From ZC4RG35 sp964388105 (GTDB lineage Bacteria > Actinomycetota > Acidimicrobiia > Spongiisociales > ZC4RG35): DNA of 33,001 nucleotides. The DNA lies in assembly GCA_964388105.1 (NCBI GenBank), contig CAYLYQ010000018.1:1-33001 (forward strand), read 5' to 3'. The notes beneath the pieces are model-generated. The model was not told where the DNA came from. It did no database searches and saw only the letters and a list, made by a program, of their open reading frames with translations. Both the position numbers and the translations under genes were made by a program. Shown in pieces: positions 23,159 to 30,212 of this stretch; the stretch's first letter is position 1, and the number at the start of each line of letters is the position of its first letter.

Positions 23159-24046
23159 ATGCTGGTCTTCGACGACCTCCACAAGTCATTCGGTGACATC
23201 CGTGCCCTGGACGGTTGCTCGTTTGCGGTGAGACCGGGACGCATTCTCGGGTTCCTCGGCCCCAACGGGGCAGGCAAGACCACCGCCATGCGAGCCGTGT
23301 TCGGGCTGATCAGGCCGGACTCCGGCCGGGTCCTCTGGGACGGCAAGCCCCTCGAACAGGAGACCGTCGGGCGATTCGGCTACATGCCGGAGCAACGGGG
23401 CCTGTACCCGAAGATGAACATCCGCGAAATGCTCGTCTACATGGGCCGAATCCATGGGATGGGCAAAACTGACGCCGCCGCCAGCACCGACAGGTGGCTC
23501 GAGCGCTTGGGTCTCAGCGAGCGCAGCGGAGACAACGTCGAGGCCCTGTCACACGGCAACCAGCAGCGGGTGCAGCTTGCTGCCGCTCTCGTCCACGACC
23601 CGGACGTCATGCTGCTCGATGAGCCATTCAGCGGCCTCGACCCGATCGCGGTCGACACCATGTCGGAGATCCTCCGGGACGCCGCCCGGGCCGGGAAAGC
23701 GGTCGTGTTCAGTTCCCACCAACTCGACTTGGTCGAGGACCTCTGCGAGGAGGTCGCCATCATCCATCAGGGCCGCATAGTCGTCGACGGCAACGTCAGG
23801 ACGCTCAAGGAGGCATCTCCCCATCGCCGACTCGAGATCGACTTCGACGGGGACATCTCCCTGCTGACCACGACTCTCGGCGAGGTGCAGAACCTCGTCA
23901 GCAACGACGGCCACCACGAGTTGACCATCAGCGCCGACGCCGACATCCGGCCCCTGCTGGCCCGGGCCCAGGATTCGGGCCATCTGCGCACCTTCTCCTA
24001 CACGGCCCCCTCTCTCTCCGATCTGTTCCGGGAGGCCGTCCGGTGA
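23159..24046 (+). CDS. NatA-like ABC exporter ATP-binding protein
   Basis: A 295-residue ABC ATPase. Walker A is GPNGAGKTTA, the signature is LSHGNQQRVQL, Walker B is VMLLDEPFSGLDP and the switch His is in FSSHQLD. About 70 extra residues at the C-terminus form the DUF4162-like domain seen in NatA and YhaQ-type exporter ATPases. It partners with the following permease, which it overlaps by four bases (GTGA). NatAB exports sodium in Bacillus; the substrate here is not known. The ATG at 23159 fits a leaderless start from TAGCCT. Confidence 0.9.
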   Translation: MLVFDDLHKSFGDIRALDGCSFAVRPGRILGFLGPNGAGKTTAMRAVFGLIRPDSGRVLWDGKPLEQETVGRFGYMPEQRGLYPKMNIREMLVYMGRIHGMGKTDAAASTDRWLERLGLSERSGDNVEALSHGNQQRVQLAAALVHDPDVMLLDEPFSGLDPIAVDTMSEILRDAARAGKAVVFSSHQLDLVEDLCEEVAIIHQGRIVVDGNVRTLKEASPHRRLEIDFDGDISLLTTTLGEVQNLVSNDGHHELTISADADIRPLLARAQDSGHLRTFSYTAPSLSDLFREAVR

Positions 24047-25251
24047 GGGGCCTCGGACTCGTCGCGATGCGCGAGATCAAACAGGGCTTGCGGTCGAAGA
24101 CTTTCCTCATCACCACCGTGGTGACGATCCTCATGGTGGGAGCCGTCGCCATCCTCCCGCAGGTGCTCGGCGGAGGCCCCCAACGGCACTCGGTGGGCCT
24201 CGTCGGCGAGGGCGGGGCGGCAATCGTCGATGCCGCCGTCCGGCTGGGCAACGCCGCAGACGAGCCCGACGCCGAGCAACCCTCGGTCGAGATAGAGACC
24301 ACGGAGTACACAGACCGCGCCGCCGCTGAGGCGGCGTTGGAGGCGGGCGAGATCGACGCCGTGCTCGTCGACGACTCCGTGATGCTGGTGCGCACCACCG
24401 GATTCGCCGGCGCGGGTGTCTCCGGGCTGCTCCAGCAGGCAGCAGCCGCCCGCGCTCTCGAGGAGGTGCTCGCCGAACACGGCGAAACGGCAGCCGTGGT
24501 CATCGAGACCCTCACCTCGGATGCCCTCGAGGTGATCAACATCGCCGACGGCGGCGCCGGGGATGACGAGAGCGGCTCCCGCTGGATCGTGGCCCAGGTC
24601 GGGATGATCCTGCTGTACCTGGCGATCTTGATCTACGGCTCGTGGATCCTCACCGGCGTCACCGAGGAGAAGTCGAGCCGGGTTGTCGAGGTCCTGCTGT
24701 CAGCGCTCCGACCGTGGCAACTCCTCGGGGGGAAGGTACTCGGGATCGGCGCGCTCGGCTTGACGCAGTTCGTGCTCACGATCGCGGTGGCCCTGATCGC
24801 CGTCCGCTACTCGGACATCGAGATCCCCAGCCTCGACCCGGTCATGATCGCCAACCTGATCCTCTGGTTCATCCTGGGCTTCCTCACCTACGCCGTCCTG
24901 TTCGGTGCCGCAGGGTCCCTGGTCTCACGGAGTGAAGACGCGCAGGGCGTTGCCTTCCCCATGTCGATGCTGGCCGTCGGCGGCTTCTTCCTCGGCTTTT
25001 CCGCCCTGGAGGATCCGGAGGGCACCGCAGCGGTGGTAGGCACCCTGATCCCACTGACAGCCCCGTTCGTCGTGCCCATTCGCGTGGCACTCGACGCCAT
25101 CCCGGGATGGCAGTTCGCGGCGTCCGTGACGATCGTCCTGGTCTCCATCCTGGTCCTCGTCCGGATCGCCGGCCGCATCTACTCGGGGGCTCTGCTTCGC
25201 TTCGGCGGGCGAACCAAGTTCAGGGAGGCGTGGCGGGGAGCCAATCAGTGA
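24043..25251 (+). CDS. NatB-like ABC exporter permease
   Basis: A 402-residue permease with the ABC-2/NatB layout: a first helix near residues 20-38, a large extracytoplasmic domain (about 40-180) rich in Asp, Glu and Ala, then five or six helices from 185 to 385. The conserved cytoplasmic signature GVTEEKSSRVVEVLLSALRPWQLLGGK (here about 205-230) is typical of NatB/YhaP. GTG 24043 overlaps the ATPase stop by four bases, and its own stop overlaps the crotonase GTG in the same way. Three genes are therefore translated as a coupled set. Confidence 0.88.
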   Translation: MRGLGLVAMREIKQGLRSKTFLITTVVTILMVGAVAILPQVLGGGPQRHSVGLVGEGGAAIVDAAVRLGNAADEPDAEQPSVEIETTEYTDRAAAEAALEAGEIDAVLVDDSVMLVRTTGFAGAGVSGLLQQAAAARALEEVLAEHGETAAVVIETLTSDALEVINIADGGAGDDESGSRWIVAQVGMILLYLAILIYGSWILTGVTEEKSSRVVEVLLSALRPWQLLGGKVLGIGALGLTQFVLTIAVALIAVRYSDIEIPSLDPVMIANLILWFILGFLTYAVLFGAAGSLVSRSEDAQGVAFPMSMLAVGGFFLGFSALEDPEGTAAVVGTLIPLTAPFVVPIRVALDAIPGWQFAASVTIVLVSILVLVRIAGRIYSGALLRFGGRTKFREAWRGANQ

Positions 25252-26060
25252 CCGACTTCGCCCATGTCGAGGTCGAATCGTCGGGGCCGGTGAGCACCGT
25301 CTGGCTGAACCGCCCGGACAAGCTCAACGCCATGTCCGAGGACATGTGGGAAGACCTGCCCGATGCGATCCACACCCTCGAACAGGACGGCTCCACACGG
25401 GCCGTGGTCCTCGCCGGGCGGGGGCCGGCATTCACCGCAGGCATCGACGTCGCCTTCCTGGCCGGCATGGCTCCCTCGGGGACATCCCACGCCGCCACCG
25501 CCAGGACCGTCTACGAGGAGGTGCTGCGGCTCCAGGGCACCTTCAACGCCATTGCCGAATCTCCCCTTCCGGTCGTTGCCGCGATCCACGGCTACTGCCT
25601 GGGTGCGGGGATGAGCCTGATCTCGGCATGCGACCTGCGAGTGGCCGCGCGGGACGCGGTCTTCTCCATCAGGGAGACGAAGATGGGCCTCACCGCCGAC
25701 GTCGGCGCCCTGCAACGCCTCCCCGCGGTCGTGGGCGACGCCGTCACCGCCGAGATGGCTCTGACCGGGGACGACTTCGACGCCGACTGGGCCTGGCGCA
25801 CCGGCCTCGTGTCCTCCGTCCATGAGGATGGCGCGGCCGCAGTCGCCGCGGCCCAAGACCTGGCGCGGCGAATCGCGGTCAACTCGCCCCTGGTCATCGA
25901 GGGCGTGAAGCGAATGATCCAGGCCAATCGCGGGAAGACCACTGCGGAAGCCTTGGAGGGAATGGCCCAATGGAACTCCGCCCGTCTCGTGTCCAACGAT
26001 CTGACGGAAGCACTGGCTTCGTTCTTCGCCAAGCGCCCTCCGGACTACACGGGCACCTGA
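25248..26060 (+). CDS. Enoyl-CoA hydratase/isomerase, dienoyl-CoA isomerase-like
   Basis: A crotonase-superfamily protein of 270 residues. Oxyanion-hole blocks are AFTAGIDVAFL and GYCLGAGMSLISACDLR. The downstream block IRETKMGLTADVGALQRLPAVVG and the C-terminal AQWNSARLVSNDL closely match delta(3,5)-delta(2,4)-dienoyl-CoA isomerase (ECH1) from memory, so the substrate is likely an unsaturated fatty acyl-CoA. Of the three acidic residues known for that enzyme, the Glu in IRET and the Asp in TADVG are present. The third, in the GGGVDLISACD segment of the rat enzyme, is Ser here. It is coupled to the NatAB-like exporter by a GTGA overlap. It may therefore act as a plain hydratase or isomerase. 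Confidence 0.85.
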   Translation: MTDFAHVEVESSGPVSTVWLNRPDKLNAMSEDMWEDLPDAIHTLEQDGSTRAVVLAGRGPAFTAGIDVAFLAGMAPSGTSHAATARTVYEEVLRLQGTFNAIAESPLPVVAAIHGYCLGAGMSLISACDLRVAARDAVFSIRETKMGLTADVGALQRLPAVVGDAVTAEMALTGDDFDADWAWRTGLVSSVHEDGAAAVAAAQDLARRIAVNSPLVIEGVKRMIQANRGKTTAEALEGMAQWNSARLVSNDLTEALASFFAKRPPDYTGT

Positions 26061-26063
26061 ACA

Positions 26064-26117
26064 GGGACTTTCGACCCGGGTCAGGGGACTTTCTCCCCTC
26101 GTGAGCTGATTCACGAG
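26064..26117 (+). promoter_or_regulatory. Direct repeats, palindrome and inverted repeat upstream of the small membrane protein
   Basis: GGGACTTTC occurs at 26064-26072 and 26085-26093, 21 bases apart, two helical turns. Between them lies a perfect palindrome GACCCGGGTC (26073-26082). Next comes an inverted repeat, CTCGTGA (26098-26104) and TCACGAG (26111-26117), with a six-base loop. The arrangement looks like operator DNA or a structured leader; no regulator gene lies nearby. Confidence 0.45.
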
Positions 26118-26133
26118 CTCCGATGATGTGCAC

Positions 26134-26169
26134 GTTGGCAAGTCGCCAACACGAAGACGGGAGGTCTTC
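26134..26169 (+). promoter_or_regulatory. Two leader hairpins, the second holding the Shine-Dalgarno
   Basis: GTTGGC (26134-26139) pairs with GCCAAC (26145-26150) around a five-base loop. GAAGAC (26153-26158) pairs with GTCTTC (26164-26169), and its loop GGGAG (26159-26163) is the Shine-Dalgarno core. The ATG at 26173 follows three bases later. If formed in RNA, the second hairpin would present or restrict the ribosome site. Confidence 0.45.
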
Positions 26170-26172
26170 AAA

Positions 26173-26712
26173 ATGTCTTCAATCCTCGAAAGAGACCGGA
26201 CGATCAGAGAGGAAGCCCCGCCGACCAAGCGGAGTTCCCTCCTTCTCATTGCAGGAATCGTTGCCCTCACAGTCGGGCTGGGTGCAGTGGTCGGCGGCGT
26301 CTTCGGCGCCTGGTACACATGGGACCAAGCAGCCACACAGAACATCACCACCCCCGACGACGCCGCCATCCCCGAAGCGGCGGTCCGCGGCCCGTTCACC
26401 ATGTGGGCGCAGGCCGACATCATCAACCATCACCAGCTCGAGCGGACCGGTGGCCTCTACTACTCGGAGATGCCACGGACGATCCCCCAGCTCGATGAGG
26501 CCGGGAACCCAGTTCTCGACGCCGACGGCGAGCCAGTGATGGTCCCGAATGCCGACCGGGCCTCCTGGCTGGACGCCACGACGCTGACCACGGCGCTGAG
26601 CCTGGGAATCATCTCCTACGCGCTGTCCGCCATGGCCATCGTGACTGGAGTCACCCTGGCTCTGGTCGGGTACGTCTTCCTCAGGATTCGGCGCAGGGCA
26701 GTTCTGCTCTGA
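26173..26712 (+). CDS. Small two-helix membrane protein, family often misnamed LigA
   Basis: A 179-residue protein with two membrane segments (about 22-47 and 138-170), basic cytoplasmic ends and an extracytoplasmic loop of about 90 residues. The loop contains FTMWAQADIINHHQLERTGGLYYSEMP. I recognise this pattern (a Gln-Ala-Asp/Glu then His, then TGG-Tyr) from actinobacterial proteins often annotated as aromatic ring-opening dioxygenase LigA. That name is almost certainly wrong, since the fold is a small membrane protein. The function is not known. The ATG at 26173 is chosen because GGGAGG lies 8-13 bases upstream; a longer ATG at 26128 would run through the leader hairpins. A strong hairpin at 26738-26765 ends the gene. 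Confidence 0.75.
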   Translation: MSSILERDRTIREEAPPTKRSSLLLIAGIVALTVGLGAVVGGVFGAWYTWDQAATQNITTPDDAAIPEAAVRGPFTMWAQADIINHHQLERTGGLYYSEMPRTIPQLDEAGNPVLDADGEPVMVPNADRASWLDATTLTTALSLGIISYALSAMAIVTGVTLALVGYVFLRIRRRAVLL

Positions 26713-26737
26713 CGGCCAGCCCCCGGAGGGCATGAGT

Positions 26738-26765
26738 GAGGGAGGGACCGAAAGGTCCCTCCCTC
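26738..26765. terminator. 12-bp hairpin with GAAA tetraloop
   Basis: GAGGGAGGGACC (26738-26749) and GGTCCCTCCCTC (26754-26765) form a perfect 12-pair stem with a GAAA loop, a very stable GNRA tetraloop. No T-run follows directly. It lies between the membrane protein stop and the promoter of the next gene. Confidence 0.65.
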
Positions 26766-26778
26766 CTCGCGTTTCGGC

Positions 26779-26784
26779 CACAAT
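26779..26784 (+). promoter_or_regulatory. -10-like element (CACAAT) for the FAD oxidoreductase
   Basis: CACAAT ends 7 bases before the ATG at 26792, just downstream of the tetraloop terminator. No Shine-Dalgarno is visible. The first base deviates from TANNNT. Confidence 0.35.
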
Positions 26785-26791
26785 CAACCCG

Positions 26792-28180
26792 ATGCCGGGT
26801 TTCGACGCAGCGGTGGTGGGGGCAGGGCCCAATGGCCTGGCCGCCGCCGTCGAGCTGGCCCGGAACGGTCGCAGGGTGCTGGTGGTCGAGGGGTCGGACC
26901 GAATCGGAGGAGGGGCGCGCACCGAGGAACTGACCCTGCCGGGATTCCGCCACGACGTGTGCTCGGCCATTCACCCTTCGGGACTGGCATCGCCCTTCTT
27001 CGCCGAGATCGGCCTCGAGGTCGACTGGATCCAGCCCACGATCCCGGTGTCGCACCCCCTCGATGGCGGGCGTGCCGTGGCGCTCTTCAGGTCGGTCGAG
27101 GAGACCGCCGCCCAGTTCGGCGACGACGCGGGCCGCTACCAGAGCTTCATGGGGCCCCTGGCGGACTCGCTGACCGAGATCATGGATGTCGTCCTGCGCC
27201 CCATGACCATGCCGCCCAGGAACCTCGGGGCGTTCGTCCGCGCCGGGCTCAGTGGCGGGCCCCCGGCCGCAGTCCTGGCCATGCGCTTCTCGACGGCCGA
27301 GGCCAAGGCACTGCTGGCGGGGCTCGCGGCCCACGCCATCGCCGCGTTCAACGCCCTCGCCACAGCCGGGGTGGGTGTCATGCTGGGCGCGGTGGGCCAC
27401 GCGATGGGATGGCCGTTGGTCCGCGGCGGATCGGACGGGATCACCGCCGCCCTCGCTGAGCGGCTCGTGTCCCTGGGCGGTCAGATCGAGACCGGCCGCA
27501 CCGTGACCCGGGTCGAAGAGCTCCCCGGCGAGCTCCACCTGCTGGACGTGATGCCACCCGCGGCCCGGTCGATGGCTGTGACCCGCATCTCCGGCTCCGC
27601 CTCCCGCCGACTGGCTGCCTGGAAACCAGGTCCGGGAGTCTTCAAGGTGGACTACGCGCTCGATGGGCCGGTCCCCTGGGCCGACCCCCTCAGCGGCCAG
27701 GCCGGCACCGTGCACCTGGGCGGCACCTACGAGGAGATTCGCGACGCCGAGGCCGAGGTGATCTCCGGCGGGCATCCGGAGCGACCGTTCGTCCTCGCAG
27801 CCCAGCAGTCCCTCTTCGACCCGACCCGCGCCCCTGACGGCAAACACACGCTCTGGGCCTATTGCCACGTGCCCAATGGCTCCGAAGTCGACATGGCCGA
27901 TGCCATCGAGCGCCAGATCGAGCGGTTCGCCCCAGGGTTCTCGGACGTCGTCGCCCACCGGTCGGTGATGAGGACCAACGACTATCAGGCGCACAACCCC
28001 AACCTGATCGGCGGCGACATCGGCGGGGGCAGATTCGGCATCGCCAAGGTGCTCCAACTCGGGAACAAGAGGCCGTACGACCTCGGCGGCGGGGTCTACC
28101 TCTGCTCTTCGGCGGCCCCACCGGGGGCAGGGGTGCACGGCATGTGCGGCTACTCGGCTGCTCGGGCCGCCCTCTCCTAG
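26792..28180 (+). CDS. Phytoene-dehydrogenase-like FAD oxidoreductase
   Basis: A 462-residue flavoprotein. The N-terminal dinucleotide-binding motif is VVGAGPNGLAAAVELARNGRRVLVVEGSDRIGGG, with the second glycine cluster GGGARTEE. The middle of the protein (about 80-200) carries the helical substrate domain, and GVFKVDYALDGPVPWADP with GTVHLGGTYEEI is the beta-sheet part typical of phytoene desaturase-like or putative amine oxidase-like proteins of actinobacteria. The C-terminal FAD contact is CSSAAPPGAGVHGMCGYSAA. The substrate is unknown; there are no carotenoid genes nearby. It ends on a CTAG shared with the convergent fabH stop. The ATG at 26792 is preferred because the fold starts there and a -10 lies 7 bases upstream. 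Confidence 0.85.
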   Translation: MPGFDAAVVGAGPNGLAAAVELARNGRRVLVVEGSDRIGGGARTEELTLPGFRHDVCSAIHPSGLASPFFAEIGLEVDWIQPTIPVSHPLDGGRAVALFRSVEETAAQFGDDAGRYQSFMGPLADSLTEIMDVVLRPMTMPPRNLGAFVRAGLSGGPPAAVLAMRFSTAEAKALLAGLAAHAIAAFNALATAGVGVMLGAVGHAMGWPLVRGGSDGITAALAERLVSLGGQIETGRTVTRVEELPGELHLLDVMPPAARSMAVTRISGSASRRLAAWKPGPGVFKVDYALDGPVPWADPLSGQAGTVHLGGTYEEIRDAEAEVISGGHPERPFVLAAQQSLFDPTRAPDGKHTLWAYCHVPNGSEVDMADAIERQIERFAPGFSDVVAHRSVMRTNDYQAHNPNLIGGDIGGGRFGIAKVLQLGNKRPYDLGGGVYLCSSAAPPGAGVHGMCGYSAARAALS

Positions 28181-29154
28181 AACTGGAGAGCGGCTGCGGC
28201 CCAGTGGAAGCCGGCCCCGAAGGCGGTGAGCAGAACGAGGTCTCCGGGAACGATGCGGCCCTGGCCGACTGCTTCGTAGAGGGCGAACGGGACGGTTGCC
28301 GAGCCGGTGTTCCCGTACTCGTGGACGTTCACGTACACCCGCTCCTCCGCAAGGCCCAGCTTCTTCGTCACCGCATCGATGATCCGCAGGTTGGCCTGGT
28401 GAGGAATGACCAGTTTCACCTCGTCGAGAGTCCGGCCCACCTTCTCCAACACGGCCTCCGACGCCTCGGACATGCGGCGAACGGCTTCGGTGAACACCCT
28501 CCGCCCGTCCATGACCAGCCGGTTGTAGTCGCCGTTGGCCAGGGTCTCCTCATTGAAGGGGTTGCGGGTGCCGCCCGCGGCGAGGGTGAGGATCTCGGCG
28601 GCGGAGCCGTCGGTGCCGCTGACGGCCCCGAGGAAGTCGGCCCGTCCGGGGCCCGGCGCCATGACCACGGCTCCCGCCCCGTCACCGAAGAGGACCGCGG
28701 TCGCCCGGTCTTCCAGCGAGATCAGGCGTGTGATCACCTCAACCCCGATCACGAGGACGTTGCGGGTCCCGGTCGCGATCCTGCTGGCCGCCACGTCCAC
28801 GGCCTGGACGAAACCCGCACACCCACTCCCGCCGAGGTCGTAGGTGGGGATGTTGCGGCAGCCCAAGCCGTCCTGGACCAGCGCCGCGGTGTCCGGCGTG
28901 AGCATTTCGGGGGTGTCGGTGGCGAGGACTATCTCGTCGATGTCGGACGGCTCCACGCCCGCGTCGGCCAGAGCCTTACGAGAGGCTTCCAAGGCCAGGT
29001 CGAGGGTGGACTGGTCGTCAGCCGCGAATCGGCGGCGCTTGATGCCCGTCCTCTGGGTGATCCACTCGTCGCTGGTGTCCAGCCGTTTGGCCCAGTCGTC
29101 GTTGGTGACGACGCGCTCCGGCACATATCCCCCGAATCCGATGATCGATGCCAT
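28177..29154 (-). CDS. fabH: 3-oxoacyl-ACP synthase III
   Basis: Condenses acyl-CoA with malonyl-ACP to begin fatty acid synthesis. The 325-residue protein has the catalytic Cys112 in GGSGCAGFVQA, the His in IPHQANLRI and the Asn in YGNTGSATVP, with DTSDEWITQRTGI at the N-terminus. It is a single gene here, away from other fab genes, so it may serve a specialised starter unit or a paralogous role. The ATG at 29154 is supported by TAAGGT 8 bases upstream on the minus strand. An in-frame ATG at 29241 would add 29 residues outside the family. The 3' end shares a CTAG with the convergent oxidoreductase stop. Confidence 0.94.
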   Translation of the reverse strand: MASIIGFGGYVPERVVTNDDWAKRLDTSDEWITQRTGIKRRRFAADDQSTLDLALEASRKALADAGVEPSDIDEIVLATDTPEMLTPDTAALVQDGLGCRNIPTYDLGGSGCAGFVQAVDVAASRIATGTRNVLVIGVEVITRLISLEDRATAVLFGDGAGAVVMAPGPGRADFLGAVSGTDGSAAEILTLAAGGTRNPFNEETLANGDYNRLVMDGRRVFTEAVRRMSEASEAVLEKVGRTLDEVKLVIPHQANLRIIDAVTKKLGLAEERVYVNVHEYGNTGSATVPFALYEAVGQGRIVPGDLVLLTAFGAGFHWAAAALQF

Positions 29155-29162
29155 TGCGCGGC

Positions 29163-29168
29163 ACCTTA
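29163..29168 (-). promoter_or_regulatory. -10 element (TAAGGT) for fabH
   Basis: TAAGGT on the minus strand ends 8 bases before the ATG at 29154. It fixes the fabH start and implies a leaderless transcript. Confidence 0.5.
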
Positions 29169-29264
29169 GGGAACCCACAGCCAAGTGGGTGATCCGTGGC
29201 GATGCCCGGCTCCGAATGTCCGGCATGCGAGTGAACCCCATGACCCGAAGTCTCCGGCCACCTC

Positions 29265-29270
29265 TACCCT
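29265..29270 (+). promoter_or_regulatory. -10 element (TACCCT) for the DUF2236 gene
   Basis: TACCCT ends 12 bases before the ATG at 29283. The gap is longer than at other genes here, leaving a leader of about 6 bases, too short for a Shine-Dalgarno. Confidence 0.35.
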
Positions 29271-29282
29271 TTCCTTCTCAGC

Positions 29283-30212
29283 ATGACTGAATCCGATCTC
29301 GCACGCGATGGGTTGCGGTCGGTGCGCCGGCGGGTCGCCCGGGCCGCCACCGGCCCCTTCTCCCACGCCCCTTACCCGCTGGCGTCAACCCTGGACCATA
29401 TGGGTGACCCTGGCCTGCTCGGGCCGGATTCGATCTCATGGCCGGTCATGGGGGACATCGCCGCCATCGTCGGGGGGCTTCGTGGCCTCCTCATCCAGGC
29501 CGCGCACCCCGAAGTGGTGGCGGGGGTTGGTGACCACTCGCGATACCGCGAAGATCCACTCGGCCGTCTCTCTCGGACATCCGCCTATGTGACCGCGACG
29601 ACCTACGGTGCCATGCCCGAAGTCGAGCAGGCGGTGGCACGAGTCCGGCGGGTCCACAGCCCGATTGCGGGCGTGTCCGTCCGTGGTGTTCCCTACGACG
29701 CCTCCGACGCGGGTCTCTCGGCGTGGGTGCACAACGCGCTGACCGAGTCCTTCCTCGTGGCCAACCAGGTCTACGGCGCCAACCCCCTCTCGGAAGCCGA
29801 CGCCCGCAGGTTCGTCACGGAGCAGACACGGATCGGGCGGCTCCTCGGAGCCGACCCGATGCCCGAGGACCCGAAGACGCTCGCTCTCTGGATCGCCGAC
29901 CACCCCGACATCGGGCCCTCTCCCGAGATGGAGGATGCGATCGCCTTCCTCACGGACCCGCCCCTCGACCGGAGTATCAAGATGGGCTACCGGCTCATCC
30001 TCGAGGCGGCGGTGGCCACCATCCCGCCTCGGATTCGCCAGGTGCTTGGCCTGCGGCGACGGGTCGGCGCGGTGAAGGTCGGAGCCTCCACCGCCAGGGC
30101 TCTCCGGTGGGCCATGGGCTGGTCGCCCTCATGGAAGGTGGCCCTGATCCGGACGGGACGACCCGTCCCCGAGGGGCTGTTCCTTCAGGAACCACCGGTC
30201 ACGGCGAGGTGA
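29283..30212 (+). CDS. DUF2236 protein, MpaB/latex-clearing oxygenase-like
   Basis: A 309-residue protein of the DUF2236 family, whose members include MpaB and the latex-clearing oxygenase Lcp, which hold a b-type haem. The family core is visible: GLLIQAAHPEVVAGVGDHSRYREDPLGRLSRTSAYV, with His75 and His85 as candidate haem or metal ligands, and a downstream YDASDAGLSAWVHNALTESF block with a further His. No signal peptide is visible, so it is probably cytosolic or peripheral. It overlaps the PlsC acyltransferase by four bases (GTGA), suggesting the two act on lipid or isoprenoid substrates. Specific activity is not known. Confidence 0.8.
   Translation: MTESDLARDGLRSVRRRVARAATGPFSHAPYPLASTLDHMGDPGLLGPDSISWPVMGDIAAIVGGLRGLLIQAAHPEVVAGVGDHSRYREDPLGRLSRTSAYVTATTYGAMPEVEQAVARVRRVHSPIAGVSVRGVPYDASDAGLSAWVHNALTESFLVANQVYGANPLSEADARRFVTEQTRIGRLLGADPMPEDPKTLALWIADHPDIGPSPEMEDAIAFLTDPPLDRSIKMGYRLILEAAVATIPPRIRQVLGLRRRVGAVKVGASTARALRWAMGWSPSWKVALIRTGRPVPEGLFLQEPPVTAR

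Noticed and set aside
26681..28138. A 485-codon minus-strand frame opposite the FAD oxidoreductase
   Set aside because: No recognisable motif. The plus strand has a clear FAD-binding start, substrate domain and C-terminal FAD contact.
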